Shown in pieces: positions 14,405 through 27,006 of a stretch of DNA of 64,000 bases. A model generated the notes under the pieces. That model had not been told where the DNA came from. It ran no database searches and worked only from the letters and a program-made list of their open reading frames with translations. Location of the stretch: positions 939,622-1,003,621 of the forward strand of contig BCKT01000013.1 of NCBI GenBank assembly GCA_003116875.1, written 5' to 3'. Positions within the stretch are counted from its first letter, which is position 1. Each line of letters starts with the position of its first letter. The position numbers and the translations under genes were made by a program. The DNA comes from Takashimella koratensis (Eukaryota; Basidiomycota; Tremellomycetes; Trichosporonales; Tetragoniomycetaceae).

Positions 14405-14449
14405 CTCAACCCTCTACCCTCTACCCTCAACCCTCAACCCTCAACCCTC
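14405..14449 (+). repeat. Heptamer tandem repeat TC(A/T)ACCC
   Basis: About six copies of a 7-bp unit, TCAACCC or TCTACCC, run head to tail. The complement reads GGGTTGA/GGGTAGA, loosely telomere-like but not a canonical TTAGGG array. A second short CCCCTA-type run lies at about 14109-14131. Confidence 0.75.
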
Positions 14450-14904
14450 TCGACTCGCAACTCCTCCCATCTCAGCCTTTCCCACGCCAACCCCAACCCA
14501 GCCCAACAGCCCGGTCACAACCGGTGTCCCCGCGCTCACTCACGTCAGTCTACCACACAAGTCCCCAGTCCCAAGTCTCATCAACCCACGCGCATCATCG
14601 CCCGCCCCTAGGCCCTTGGTAGGTCTCCACGTATCCACCTTGGCTCGTCCCGAACCGGTCCGGCCGAAACCCATTCAGGCCAAGCTGATCGGCCAAGCCC
14701 AAGTCCTAGCACACCACGACCAAGCACAACCCATCAAAAGCTTAGCACGACACGACACGACACGACACGACAACGGATCAGCGCACCCCCCCCCACTCGT
14801 CAAACCGTCCCTCCGTCGTAGTCATCGTCTCGTCAAGCAGCCCCCCCCCTAGTGAGTGAGCTTCTAGTGTCAACACAAGACTACCCCGTATCCATCCCCC
14901 CCCC

Positions 14905-14979
14905 NNNNNNNNNNNNNNNNNNNNNNNNNNNNNNNNNNNNNNNNNNNNNNNNNNNNNNNNNNNNNNNNNNNNNNNNNNN
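14905..14979. other. Assembly gap (75 N)
   Basis: 75 unresolved bases are flanked on the left by a run of nine C. The gap falls in a C-rich region and probably reflects a homopolymer or structured sequence that did not assemble. The frames across it are meaningless. Confidence 0.99.
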
Positions 14980-15598
14980 CCGGTCCCCCATCCGCCCATC
15001 CCCCCCTTTTCTTCCCCTCCTTCTCGGCGAAGCGTCGGGTGCACCGAGAAAAGTCGATTATCGAATCGCAAGTCGTCATAGCAAATATTTTTACCTTGAA
15101 AATATCGAATAATTCCCCTCCACCCTCTGACCTCCGCTGCATTCCCGCTCGACCCGTCGCTTTGCTTCTCAGACCGACTCGTGATTCCTTTCCCGAGCTT
15201 GTGTACTTGTTTGACTCTACTTGAGCTTCTGGTTCTGCCCGCTTGTACCGTGCTTCGCCAAGCTACGTCGTCTGCGTCGGTGCTTGTCCGCTTGCCCTCT
15301 GGTTCTTTTGCCCGCTTGCCCGCTTCCAAGCCCCCTTGCCCCTCTCGTCACCCTTCTCTCTCTCTCCCTCCCTCCCTACCCCCCTTCGGCCGGACTCTAT
15401 CCCCGCCCGGCCTACCCGACTCGCACAACTCAGAGTAAATCCCTCATTACCCCCCTTATCCTCGGCGCCTACCCGCCTACCCTTTGCCCCATTTCCCCCA
15501 ACTCCCAACTCTGGCTGAATTTAATTTCGAATTTATTTTCGAATTTTTCGGTGCATGCTGTGATCCGGATCTGATTTCCTCGATTAGCCGCGTCGCTT

Positions 15599-15600
<2 letters not shown>

Positions 15601-15642
<42 letters not shown>
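15601..15642 (+). repeat. CA dinucleotide microsatellite
   Basis: About twenty uninterrupted CA units end in CATA. It lies upstream of GDH2 in intergenic DNA. A shorter CA tract, about eleven units, lies at about 52219-52240 between the transcription factor and F-box genes. Confidence 0.95.
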
Positions 15643-15645
<3 letters not shown>

Positions 15646-16497
15646 TCTGTCATATTTTAGTATCCACCGCGAGCCACCGTCGTCAACATCTCCCTCCCCC
15701 CACACTCACCATTCACCACTCACCACTCACCACCTCAGACCTCCTCGTCACTGTCCATTGCACACTCCCTCATCCCCACTTCACCACAACCACCACTCGC
15801 CTCTACAGTGTACGTCTTATCTCCCTCCCCCTCTCGTCTTGGTAACACGCGACCATCCTTTCTCTCGCGTTTCGTCTTCCGCTCCACCCCTCTGTCTCTC
15901 GTCTCTCGGTTTGTCGCTCTGTTTCTGCCCCTATCTCCCTATCTCTCTCTCTCTCCGCCTCTATCTCGTTCGTTATCTCTCTCCCTTGTGTGCTCCAGAC
16001 CCGCTCCAGACCCACCCTCTCTCCCTACTCATCTCCGCTTTTCTCGCGCTTTCTCTCGCTCAAACACGAGCCCGCGCTTGCCGTGACCACTCTGTGCGGA
16101 CAGCTTTAAACCCCACTCTTGCCCACTTGCTACCTCCAAACTCCGCTCTATATATCGGCCAAACTCTGCCTATCTCCCTTCCTCTACCCGAGTCGTCGCT
16201 ATTTCCTATCGTCGCTCGCTATCTCCTATCTCCCTGTCTCTGGCTATGTCTCTAGCTAGAGCCGATACGAGACGCGCGGGTCTTCATCCCGGCCCCAGTT
16301 TCGGAGCTGGCTCTAGCTCTGGCTCTGGGCCGACTTGACTAGCTTGTGTGATCGCTCGTCATTTGTCGATTTCGCTCGCTCGCTCGTTTGGCTCGTTTAG
16401 CTGACATATAACAGCCTTTGCTTTGCTCAACTCGACTCGACACCTTTCCTCTCCTCGACTTTCACGTCTCTCTCTGCCTGTCAACCAGGTAGTTCAT

Positions 16498-17229
16498 GTA
16501 AGTTGATCCGTTCCTCTCTACCTTCTCTCCCTCCTCTGCCTCCTCTCTATCCCTCCTCCCACTGCACTCGCCACGCGTCCGTCGCCCAGACAGACCCCAC
16601 GTTTGCAACACCACACGCTCGCCAGTCTCCAACAAGTTCTCGACACCTCTACACGTTCTCGTTCTCGTCGGTCTTGGCGTCGTCGAAGGCGCTTTCGGTC
16701 GCTTCGATCAGTCAAATCCACTCTCGTCGCTCGGTGAAACAACCTTTGATGGGCCCAAGCGCTACTCGCAGCTCCAACTACCATAACCGTTCCGAACCTC
16801 GTCGCGATTTTCTCAACTTGTCACATCGTCAACCCGTCCTTCCGTCCGTTCCCCATCCCTTACGCCGCGCTATCCGTGACGCTCGGACTCTTTGCGTTCA
16901 ATTACGGACCCCCCCCCCCCCCCCCCCCCCCCCCTGCCTATGGTGTGATCAATGATGATCATCCATCCCACGAGCCGTCGTCACCGCCCTCGACCCTCTC
17001 CACCTCCTTGGGATTGACGTTTCGCCCTTCGAGACCTTGGGATCCCTTTCGTCACCCCCTTTCCCCTTGCGAGCAATTTCGACTCGATATCCTTGGATTT
17101 CTCAGCTTGCTCGCCAACTTAAGAAAGACACCGCCCTCGCTCTTCTTTCTCTCCCTCCTCCTCTCTCATTCACTCACTTGTCTCTTCTGTCTCGGATCTA
17201 CCCTCCTGGCTGGGTACTGACGCCCGCAG
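16498..17229 (+). promoter_or_regulatory. Probable 5' UTR intron of GDH2
   Basis: A consensus GTAAGT donor at 16498 and a CTGAC branch point followed by CCGCAG at 17224-17229 frame a 732-nt stretch that ends one base before the GDH2 ATG. The donor overlaps the sequence ATGTAA, a start codon followed at once by a stop; splicing would break up this start-stop element. The interior contains a 26-base C run (16909-16934). Without transcript data this remains inferred from splice signals. Confidence 0.6.
16909..16934 (+). repeat. Poly(C) tract, 26 nt
   Basis: An uninterrupted run of 26 C lies inside the proposed GDH2 leader intron. Similar runs occur at 22599-22616 (18 C) and at 39718-39744 plus 39749-39764 (27 and 16 C split by ACAA). 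Confidence 0.95.
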
Positions 17230-17230
17230 T

Positions 17231-20200
17231 ATGTCGACACCCGTCGAACACCCCGTCAACGGCGGCGTAAGTCCATGCTTCTCTTTCCCTTTCTATTCCT
17301 CATTCCCTCGACTATTGGTTTCGACCGGCTCCTGCTATCACTAGTCGCGTCTCCACTAAATCCGCTCGCCTTGTCGCATCGCTTCGTCTCGCGGCTCGCG
17401 CTAACTCCCTGCAGAGCTCCCCGCTGCTTCCGATTGCCATCTCCAACCTTGCTCCTCAGCTTGCGCGGACCGACAGCAACAATGCTCGTCTGCCCAAGAA
17501 CTCGATGTACGTTTAATTTTCTATTCTGTTCTCTCCCCACTTCCCCTTGCTCCTTCCCGCTGCCCTTCATCACTTGCCTCGGCGATCTCCTTCCTTCCCC
17601 TACCTTCAAACTCTCTGCCTTACTTTTGAACTAACACTGTCAGTGGGTACAAGTCATCCCCCTTCCCACTCAAGGCCAGCCAACAAGCCGAAGTGACCAA
17701 GATCCTCGCCGAATCCGGGTTCATGCCCCCCGAGCTTGTCCATGGTGAAGTCGATTGGTTCTACAACGGCTTGTCGTTGGATAACACCTACTTGTAAGTT
17801 GGCTGCGAAGCAATCACACAGTCCCTCAGGCCAATGGCTCGTTGAGAGATTTGCCAAGATCGATCCCCAGCTTTGTCCAAGAATTCACTAACACCCCCTC
17901 CCATCTTCGTCGCGTCGCTCCACTTGCCCCGCTCCCAGCCTCACCGAGTCCCCCCAGACAATTGCGGACCACGTCCTTGCGCTCTACTCTGCCAAGCTGC
18001 TCGCATACACCAAGCACGACCCGGAGAAACTCGTCATCGATCTCGAGAAGATCACACCCGAGGGAGAAGGCAAGGATGGCAAGTCCGGCGCGGTCTTTAT
18101 TCATACTTCCAAGGCCGGTGTCACTGCGACTTCGGGACCAGGAGCGACGGTTGAGAAGCGGTAAGTCTCACCCGAGACTGAGCGCGAAGCGATCAGATGA
18201 GGAAATCTCGTCTCCTTATCTCTCAGCTTGTCCCAAGCAAAAGCGTCACTCTTGTCACCATCTTGAGCCCGGCTAACCCCACACAGCATCGACGAGCTCT
18301 ACCTTGACCAGTCGACCCCTGACAAGGCCTACCGCCTCGAGACCTACCGATCCGCCGGTGCCATTTCCTCCACTGTCCAACAACAACTCCGTTGCTACTT
18401 TGTCTCCCCCTGCGCGTTCCCTACCACACCCGCAACCAAGCACGCCGATGGCCGCACAGATATCAAATCGGTCTCGGATGCTTCGTTTCTCGAGAAAGCG
18501 AGCGGGAACACCCTGGAACTCTACGAGCAGATCATGGCCGAGGTTGAGAACAGGACGGGCCCGGTGATTGAGATGTACGAGGTGGAAGATAGTCGTGAGA
18601 GGAGGATTGTGATCGGATACAAGTGAGTAGTGGTAGGCGAAAGGGCGGGCAGGGAGGAGGACAGCAGAGTGTAGAGGGCCGGATACGCGTTTGCCACCTG
18701 TCACCTACGTACCACGCTGACAAGCACAGGATGGGCGGCACTTCCAAGTTCTTCTCCGCTCTCTCTGACCTGTACCACTTCTACGGTCTCTAGTGAGTTC
18801 ACTCGCACAGTATCGGTCTAAGATCCAAACTACGACATACAAACTGACATTTAAACCCAGCTCGGCGCGCAAATACGTCGAACAGTTCTCCAACGGGATC
18901 ACCATCATCTCAATGTACCTCAACCCGGTACCCAACTCGCGTGCGCCACCGATCGAGCACTCGATTCACCAGGTCGTCCGAGAGGCTTCGTTGTTGTATT
19001 GCCTCCCCGATAACCCTTTCGTGAGTGAAGGCTGGGATGCGAAGCTAGCTGGCATGAGGTCGATGTGGATGGGACTCGGACCAAGAGATAGCACAATGTC
19101 GTGTGGTATGGACAGTGGCTGATACAAATCCTCACCAATTAGTTCTCGGTTACCGACGACGAGGCGAGCCAGCACGCCGTACAAGAAGCCACCTACGCCT
19201 ACGTTGTGAGTACCTCTACACTATCACTTTGTCCCACACTTTGGTGCCCTGTCTGTGTCAATTAGATCAACTGATCACGCACAGGGCTGGGTGTTTGCTC
19301 AACATTTCTGCAACCGACTCGGTCAAGCCTACCTTGCGCTCAAGAACGTCCTCGACGAGACCAACCCTGATCACGCGGATGTTCTCGCCAAGATCAAGAC
19401 GAGGTTTAGGGAGGAGACGTTTACTCGGGATTACATCCGTGAAGTGATCGAGTCGCACCCGGACCTGGTAAGTAATCATTCCCAACGTCTCGTGCTAGAC
19501 CCACCGCTAACCCCCACATCCTCGCAGATCCGCATGCTCTACATCAACTTTGCAATGATCCACTACCCGGCGGCCGACGAAGCGTCTCAGCTCACTCCCA
19601 CGCTCTCGTTCCAGCGCCTTAAGACGGAGCAACCCCTTTCCGACGAAGACCTCTATCTCAAGATCAAGAAGACCGTGCCAAACCCTTATGCAGCGCAGAT
19701 CTTGCATTCGTTGTTGATCTTCAACAAGCATGTGCTCAAGTGCAACTTTTACCAGCCTACAAGTAAGTCCCAGTCTATCCTGCCTTGTCCCTGGTCCAGA
19801 CCTCAGGACGACTCCTAACACCCCACAGAGGTCGCCCTGTCGTTCCGACTCGACCCGTCGTTCTTGCCCGACGTCGAGTACCCGAAGAAACCCTTTGGTC
19901 TCTTCCTCGTTGTCGGTTCTGATTTCCGCGGTTTCCATGTGCGTTTCCGGGACGTCGCTCGTGGCGGTATCCGACTCGTCCGATCGCGCAACAAGGAGAA
20001 CTGGGCGTCCAACGTCCGTGGTCTCTTTGACGAGAACTACGCGCTCGCCTCGACCCAGACCCTCAAGAACAAGGACATCCCGGAAGGTGGAGCCAAGGGA
20101 ACCATCCTCCCTTCCCTCGACGCAAACCCACGTTCTTGCTTTGAAAAGTACGTCGATGCGATCATCGATCTCCTCATCCCCGGTCACTCTCCGGGAATCA

Positions 20201-22160
20201 AAGGTCCAATCGTGGATATCTCTAACCGACCTAACAACGATCCCGAGATCCTCTTCTTCGGTCCCGACGAAGGAACGGCCGATATGATGGACTGGGCAGC
20301 GGAACATGCCCGTGCAAGAGGCGCCAAATGGTGGAAATCGTTCACGACGGGGAAGAGTGCAGAGAAGTTGGGTGGTATTCCTCATGATGCCTACGGAATG
20401 ACAAGTCTGTCGGTCAGGCAGTATATCCTAGGTGTACTGAAGGCTCACGGACTCAAGGAGAAGGAGGTTACCAAGGTGAGTGAGGTTTAAGGAGGGGTGT
20501 AGCGCGAGTGCAAGGGTGAGGACACTTGCTGACATACGTTCGTTATACAGTTTCAGACCGGTGGTCCCGACGGCGACCTTGGATCGAGTGAGTATTGAAC
20601 AGCCCTTCTCTTTGCTTGAATTGTTGCCTTCAGAATTCCTCGCTGATAATCGGTTCAGACGAGATCCTCTTGTCGACCGACAAGACAGTAGCGATCATCG
20701 ACGGGAGTGGTGTTCTGTACGACCCGCAAGGTCTCGACAGGCCTGAACTTGTCCGACTCGCTCGAGCGCGTAAGACGATCGCAGAGTTTAGCCCAAACAA
20801 GTTGGGACCTGAAGGGTACCAGGTCTTGTGCGAGCAGCAGGATGTCCGATTGCCTTGTGAGTGGTTGGGTTCAGAATGTCGTTGGGCTTTACAGCGACGT
20901 AGATGACGTTGGTAGAATTGGAACGCAGCTGACAACTACTCTGCCCACCTTCGTCTTGTTCACTCTCATCTCATCATCTCTCTCATCCCTCCTACCCTCC
21001 TACTCAGCCGGCGAGATCGTTCCCGACGGCACCGAATTCCGCAACTCGTTCCATTTCCGAGTCAAAGCCGACCTCTTCGTCCCCTGCGGTGGTCGCCCAG
21101 AAGCCGTCAACATCTCCAACGTCTCTCGTCTCGTTGACGCCGACGGGAAACCCAACTTCAAATTTGTGGTCGAGGGCGCCAACTTGTTCTTCACTCAGCA
21201 GGCGAGGTTTTACCTTGAGAAGAAAGGCGTTGTACTTTTCAAGGACTCGAGCACGAACAAGGTAAGTTGACGAGGCAAAGCCGAGGTCGCCATTGTCAAG
21301 CCGATTATACTGACACGGATACAGGGCGGTGTCACCTCGTCTTCGCTCGAGGTCCTCGCGGGTCTCAGTCTCACCGATGAAGAGTACCTCGCCAACATGG
21401 TCTATCAGTCTGGCAAGCCCACGCCGTTCTGTAAGTCGGGTTTTGAGCGTGTTGGTTTAGAAGTTGTTCCGAGTCGAGTGATTTGTGGGAAAATGATGAA
21501 GAAGAGAGCTAATGAGCCGAACAACAACAGACAACAGCTACGTCAAGGACATTCAGCAGAAGGTTTGCGAGAACGCCGCGGCAGAATACAATTGGTGCGT
21601 TTGGTCCTTGCACTTGGATGGGTTGCTGACGTTGTGATCCCATCCCAATCTTCATCGGTTCTCGCTGCTCTCCCTTGACTATTTTCACGATCTCGCTATC
21701 TCTGGAATCGCGCGACTCGCTACGTTCGCTGCGCTTGCATTACACAGCATCTCAAAAGAGTACCACCGCAGCAAGGGCTCCAAACCCCGTACGACCATCT
21801 CCGACCAACTCTCGTCGACACTCATCGACCTCCAGAACGATCTCGAAAAGTCGGATCTCTACGATAACCTTCAGTCGAGGAAGAATGTACTGATTCGAGC
21901 CATTCCGAGGACGTTGGTGGACAAGGTTGGACTGGAGGTGTTGATGCAGCGGTTGCCTGAGCAGGTGAGTCGAGTCCCGAGCTGTGCGACGAGGGAGAGT
22001 ATGGGTCTGGTTGGGGATAGTGAGAAAATTCACTGACGCAAAACAGTACCAGCGCGCTGTATGGTCCGCCTGGGTCAGCTCCAACTACATCTACGAGTGT
22101 TCATTGACCGCTACCAATGTCGACTTTTTCCACTTCTTCTCCAAGCTCGCGACCAACTAG
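17231..22160 (+). CDS. GDH2: NAD-specific glutamate dehydrogenase, large fungal type
   Basis: Eighteen exons, all with closing phases: 17231-17266, 17415-17506, 17644-17793, 17939-18160, 18287-18622, 18730-18792, 18861-19020, 19143-19205, 19285-19467, 19528-19762, 19829-20475, 20551-20587, 20659-20856, 21008-21261, 21325-21430, 21531-21594, 21748-21964, 22047-22160. The product is 1058 residues, matching the roughly 115-kDa fungal NAD-GDH class rather than the short NADP enzyme. Diagnostic blocks are VRFRDVARGGIRLVRS, EGGAKGTILPSLD, IVDISNRPNNDPEILFFGPDEGT, GMTSLSVRQYILGVLK, FQTGGPDGDLGSNEI, VEGANLFFTQQARFYLE and GGVTSSSLEVLAGL. The enzyme deaminates glutamate to 2-oxoglutarate and ammonium with NAD, letting cells use glutamate or proline as a nitrogen source. 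Transcription probably starts upstream of a spliced leader intron. Confidence 0.97.
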
Positions 22161-23796
22161 GTCAGCTGGTCGAATGACACCTGCGCCAAGCCTATCGAGT
22201 TGTGTAGTCGCCGAGTCAATGAACGATGGAGAGGTTGACCAAGTCGGAAACAATCATGGAGCGGGCAGGAACGCGGATGTTAAATCGTGTTTACCGATGA
22301 CGATGTTTATTGACGCTGAATTCCAAAAGGGACAGAGGAGCCGACTATGTACATATATATATCTACTTTTTGCAAAGTCTTGTAGAGTCTTAACACCCTC
22401 CTTGGGGTTAGGTTTACAGGCTACATATCATTTGGATGAAGAGAGCATTGCGATTTGAAAAGGCGATCGAGACGTGGGGGATGGAGTTGGAGCAAGGTCC
22501 AGGTTTTACAAGGTAGCAACGCAGATCGAAACCAGTGACAATCTGTGTGAGAAGCGTGCTCTTCAGTGGATCAGTCCAAAGGTGGGGTTATCATACTGCC
22601 CCCCCCCCCCCCCCCCTGTTCCTAAAGCTCAAACTTTACATTGCTGGGTTACATTGTCACTCACTTTTCTTTCCTTACATATCAAACATGTCCCACGATT
22701 CGTCGATAGGTGGGCATACCTCCCGTTTAGCCTCGTTGACCAACGACCTAATCAGACCAAAGAGAAAGTACCTATCATATGTCACATGTGTCTAACACCG
22801 CTTGACTCTTTGATAACACCTGTATGTTCAAACCCATGAGTGATGGTAACGATAGGTTGGGTGGGTCTTACAAGGCGGGACGTAATGTGACCTCGATAGA
22901 CAGTGGGATGAACTGAGATCAGAGCAAAATAGGATCGACTAGGCAAAGCGAGCGAGGCAAAATGGTCGTGAGTCTTGGTTGATGTACATGTTTGTATATG
23001 CATGTAGAAGATTATACCTCTAACAATTATATGTGGGGACGAGGGTAGTGAGCGCGAGCACGAGGCATGAGGCATGACGGTGAGGATCCTTTGTGGAACG
23101 GAGGTTGAATCGGATGCGGCAGGAGTGGGCGGGTGGAGCTGGTCGGTGATGATCATTTGACCAAGACCACGGACACCGCCGACACCGCCGACACCGCCTC
23201 GACTGGATGTATCATTCTTGACCTATTTCGAGTCCTGTGCAGCCGACACTCACCACGAGAACAGGCAAGAGCACCAGGAGGCAAGTCGAGCCAGAGCCTA
23301 ACTCAGCCACAGCCACAGCCACAGCCAACGCCGATCGGTGCACTCGGTGACTTGGGACCCACCCAGTGGCAAATCCCCGACCACCCGCGGCAACGGCGAC
23401 AACCGAGAGTCTTCCCAGTGACATTACAGCAACATCATCAACGACAAGGACACCGACACCGACACCAACGTCAGTACCCACGACGTCTACCACGCCCACG
23501 AAATTGACAACACCAACCACCACTCACCAGGACCACATCGACGCCCACTCACACCTGTGCCAGAGCTTGAAGCGACACCTCAACCTCATTCCCGACCCCA
23601 CCGACCCCAAGGCTTCACCACAACTCAACCCAACCCAACCCATCACCATGACCTCTTTTACTCCCTCGTCACCTACCTCATCTTCATCCTCATAGCTCTA
23701 CCCATCCCCTTCTCACTTGCTTCCTTCTCTTCCGCAGCTTCACCCTCGTCTCACCGCACAACCCTTATCGCCCACTCATCACCTCCCTCTGCCGTG
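22161..23796. other. Intergenic region after GDH2, no gene seen
   Basis: The first part is the GDH2 3' UTR/terminator zone, with AT-rich TACATATATATAT near 22350. There is an 18-base C run at 22599-22616. Near 23165-23190 a GACACCGCC unit repeats three times and near 23305-23325 CAGCCA repeats four times; these make the local frames look Thr/Asp- or Gln/Pro-rich but carry no domain. The distal part is probably the promoter and leader of the RING gene. Confidence 0.5.
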
Positions 23797-26700
23797 ATGA
23801 ACCCCAGACGCACAGACCGCCCGCCCGACCACCCTCTGGACCGCCCTCTCCCTCCTCCGCCATGGCCAGAGGGCGCCCTCCCCCCTCCTCTCCCTCCCAA
23901 TTTCCCTCCCTCATCCTCTCAATCCGTGTCCACACCGCTAGTCGTTCCCTCTGCGTCAGGAAGGGAAGGGTACACTACCTCGGGTGCTCCAGGCCCGGGC
24001 CCCAGTACTGAGAAAAGTCAGGTGAGTCTGGTCCTCCTCCTCATCATCAGAAGCGCTGTCCTTGTTCTTCTTTGCCTCGCTCTGCCTCGCCCTCATCCAT
24101 CCTCGGTCAGATAGTACCCACGTTCTCAGCGTTAACCCTCTTCCCCCCTCTCTTTCTCTCCTGCGCGCCCTTTCCCATCTCCCCATCTTCTCATCTCCTC
24201 CTTCCCTTCTCTGTCTTAGTCGTCCCTACTTATACCACTCCCTTTTCCCGTTCACTTCTCCCCTTCGTTACCTTCCCAATTTTGAACTGACCAACCCAGA
24301 ACCCACGTCCAAAAACCCGTTTCTCCCTTCCTCTTCCCCACTTCCGCGCCCCTATTACCTCCGACCCTCCCAACCCATCTCACCCTCATCACCGGGACCC
24401 ATTCTCGCCTTCCCCGCCACCTCTGATGGCCCCTCATGGCGATTCTGCTGCCCCAACGAGCCGCCGACCTCGTCGCCGTCATCGCCAGTCCACGCTTTCC
24501 CCCGTATCCCCTGTCCCCGTCGAAGCCGAGTACCCAACCGATCAAGCTCCTCGCGGGCTTTACAGCTCCTTCCCAGGCCCCCAAGCGCAAGACCGCACCC
24601 GCCCTCCGGCTGTCGATTATGCTCACCGCCCGCGGTACAACGAAGGCTACACTCTTGAGCCGTACTACGCTCCCCGACCTTCCCCACCCCCTCGACAGCC
24701 AAACATCGTGCCCATTTCCACCGACATGTCGTCTGCGAGACAAGCCCAGTCTCCATTCTCACCTATGCGTGACTCCCGGCCTCGCGAAGAGCACCGCATG
24801 GATACCGACACCTACCCTACCTCCCCTTTCCACCCTCTTCAGGTGACCGAGACCCTCGGTACTAGAAACCCCGGCAGCCACAACATCCCCCGCAGCCGGC
24901 GACCCGAACCACCTGCCCCGCCGATTCACCCTCCCGAGCGGCCCAAGCCCCAACCCACACCCACACCTCAACCAGACGAACGTCCTCTCCGGGTCTCGAC
25001 CGAAGTTAAACCTCCAGCTCAGGCTACGGCACACCCCGCCAGGCAGAGGCAGCAGCGGGGCGAAACCACCCATCACGTTGCGGACCATCTGAATCGACAA
25101 GTGGCGTATCCTCCTCCCCCGCCGGTCCCCCCAAAGCCCGAGGGATCGTACTCCCCATTTGGAATGTACTCACCGACGTATGGCTTACCGAGGACAGTGT
25201 ACCCGCAGACGGGGCCAAGGCGAGCTGGCGATCCAAGTGGTGGTAGCAGGGAGATAAATGCCGAGGAGAATGGGTTACCCCCGCGCACTCAGCAGCCACG
25301 AGAGACCAGAGAGGCTAAAATTACAAGGCCGAGGCGACGTGCCCCACCTGCTCGAACTGATGGCGCCGAGCTCCCCCAATCCGCCGCGCATGATACTGAG
25401 ACCGACCGGGAGCGTACTGCCTTTGACGCGCCCCATGGCCCACCTCACCAACCTACCCGTGCATCCCGCCAGACAAGGCGCGAGCCAAGCACCGACCCCC
25501 AACCTCATCTTGTCCCCGCCACAGCCTCCACTCCCGCTGCCGAGCCGGGTACGAAGAAAAACGGACGGAAAGATTTCCTCGCGTCGCTCGAAGAGACTAT
25601 CACTTGCTCCATCTGTATGAGCGTGATGTGAGTACCCCTCCATTTCCGGTGCCCTCCTTGCGAGTTTTGGGAACTCTTTGGGGGAATGAGGTGTTGAGCG
25701 AGACAAGAGTACGATGATGGAGTTGAGGCTGACGATCGACAGGGTCGCACCGCACGCGCTCGTCCCCTGTGGACATACGTTGTGCGGGCCTTGTGTCGCC
25801 GAATGGCTCCGTACGAGGGTAAGTAGACCTTGTTCTTTCTCCGCTCTCCCCCTGTCTTTCTGCCTCTATGGTCTATCTACTTCCACTCTTGATCGTATCG
25901 CATCTCCACACCCATTTGCTGACACTCTCAGGCCGAGTCGGCCGAGCCTACCAACTGCCCAACTTGCCGAGCCCCTCTCAATCGCCAAGCTCCAGCTCAT
26001 CCAGATAGATCCGCCGAGGGTGCGATCGAACTCTGGATGGAGAGCTGGGACGATGGGGAAGAAGAGTGGGAAGGGAAGGCTGAGTGGGCTGAGCGACTCG
26101 AGTACGTACCGTGTTTATGCTCTCGTTCTCCCTCAGCGGCTTCTACCTCACACCTTGCCCCTCTCATCTTTCTACCGGCGTTGGTCGAGGTCAGCAGCTA
26201 AAGTTTCCAGATCATGGCGCGTGCAGACTCAATTCAACCCTGACCTCCTCGCGGATTCGATTCAAACCGCACCTAGCGCCGCCCTGCGCGACATGGGATT
26301 CACCAACGACTTTATCGGAGGCGGCGGGGTTGCCCCAGACCTCATCAGGGACTTGCTTAGGGCCCGTGAGCAAGTCTGGGGAGGAGGAGACGGGGTTGAT
26401 GAGGTGGATAGTTTTGTCATGCTCACGGCTCCCGGACAAAGGTGAGTCTTCGATATACTTGGATTGAGCTCTTCAGGTTTCATTAGTCTCAGGCTGACCC
26501 ACGTCAGGATGGTGTTTGACCCGCCTCCGAGACGAGAACGGGGACACCGGTTTAGGACCCCCTTGCATATGTTTCTTAATCCCGGTGTGCACCCGTCGCA
26601 TCTTGGTGGAGACCCGTTCGATGTCCTGGGTCCTGATCTCGAACCGACCCGTCAACGCAGACACCGTAGCGGCCACCACCACCTCGGCGGGCACAGAGGA

Positions 26701-27006
26701 CACGGCGGACACGTAGGACACGGGCTCCAAACACTCCAAGGATCTGGTGGTGATTTCGATTTCGATTTCGGACTTGGCCTCGACAGAGGTCACCTCTCTC
26801 ACGACCACGATCATGGTGAGATCTATGACCACTATCACCAGCCCCCGCCCTCTCCGTCAATGAGGAACCACGTGTGCCCCGTCTCGGCCAGTGGGAGGGT
26901 CTGTGCACACCAGTTGGCGGCAGATATCAGTCGGGTCGATTTGTTGCAGGCAATGGACGAGGAGGTTAGGAGAATTATGCGGCTTCCGGATGGGAGGAGG
27001 TCGTGA
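23797..27006 (+). CDS. C3HC4 RING-finger protein, probable E3 ubiquitin ligase, with long disordered N-terminus
   Basis: Six exons (23797-24021, 24300-25627, 25743-25818, 25932-26101, 26211-26441, 26508-27006) give 842 residues from the ATG at 23797; an upstream start is possible. The first 500 residues are Pro/Arg/Ser-rich and look disordered. A RING follows with Cys/His ligands at about C511, C514, C527, H529, C532, C535, C552 and C555 (CSIC, CGHTLCGPC, CPTC), its zinc ligands spread over three exons. RING domains usually recruit an E2 and transfer ubiquitin; no substrate can be inferred. After the RING come an acidic segment and a remarkable Gly/His-rich stretch (about 26653-26730) followed by Asp/Phe and His/Asp repeats, which could bind metal. 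The C-terminus (LQAMDEEVRRIMRLPDG) is a short amphipathic segment. I do not recognise a specific orthologue. Confidence 0.85.

Larger units (their letters stand above)
12629..17230. other. Long intergenic/leader region between SAH1 and GDH2
   Basis: This 4.6-kb stretch between two divergent genes contains no ORF I can support. From left to right it holds the CACGTG cluster, a mixed-sequence segment with Ser/Arg-type shadow frames, a heptamer repeat (14405-14449), a CACGA repeat near 14746-14770, an assembly gap (14905-14979), a CA microsatellite (15601-15642), a strongly pyrimidine-rich plus strand (about 15660-16260) and a proposed leader intron of GDH2 containing a C26 run. Pyrimidine-rich upstream strands are common at strongly expressed fungal genes; that this one drives GDH2 is inference. 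Confidence 0.5.

Noticed and set aside
14364..14852. 162-codon Pro/His-rich frame before the assembly gap
   Set aside because: Driven by the heptamer and CACGA repeats; no conserved motif, and it ends next to the gap.
16503..16955. 150-codon frame upstream of GDH2
   Set aside because: No ATG at its start, it runs into the poly(C) tract, and it lies within the proposed leader intron.
19507..20385. 292-codon frame antisense to GDH2
   Set aside because: It mirrors the highly conserved glutamate dehydrogenase exon 11; a shadow frame.
23133..23507. Thr/Asp- and Gln-rich frame upstream of the RING gene
   Set aside because: Composition comes from GACACCGCC and CAGCCA repeats; no join to the RING gene keeps the frame.
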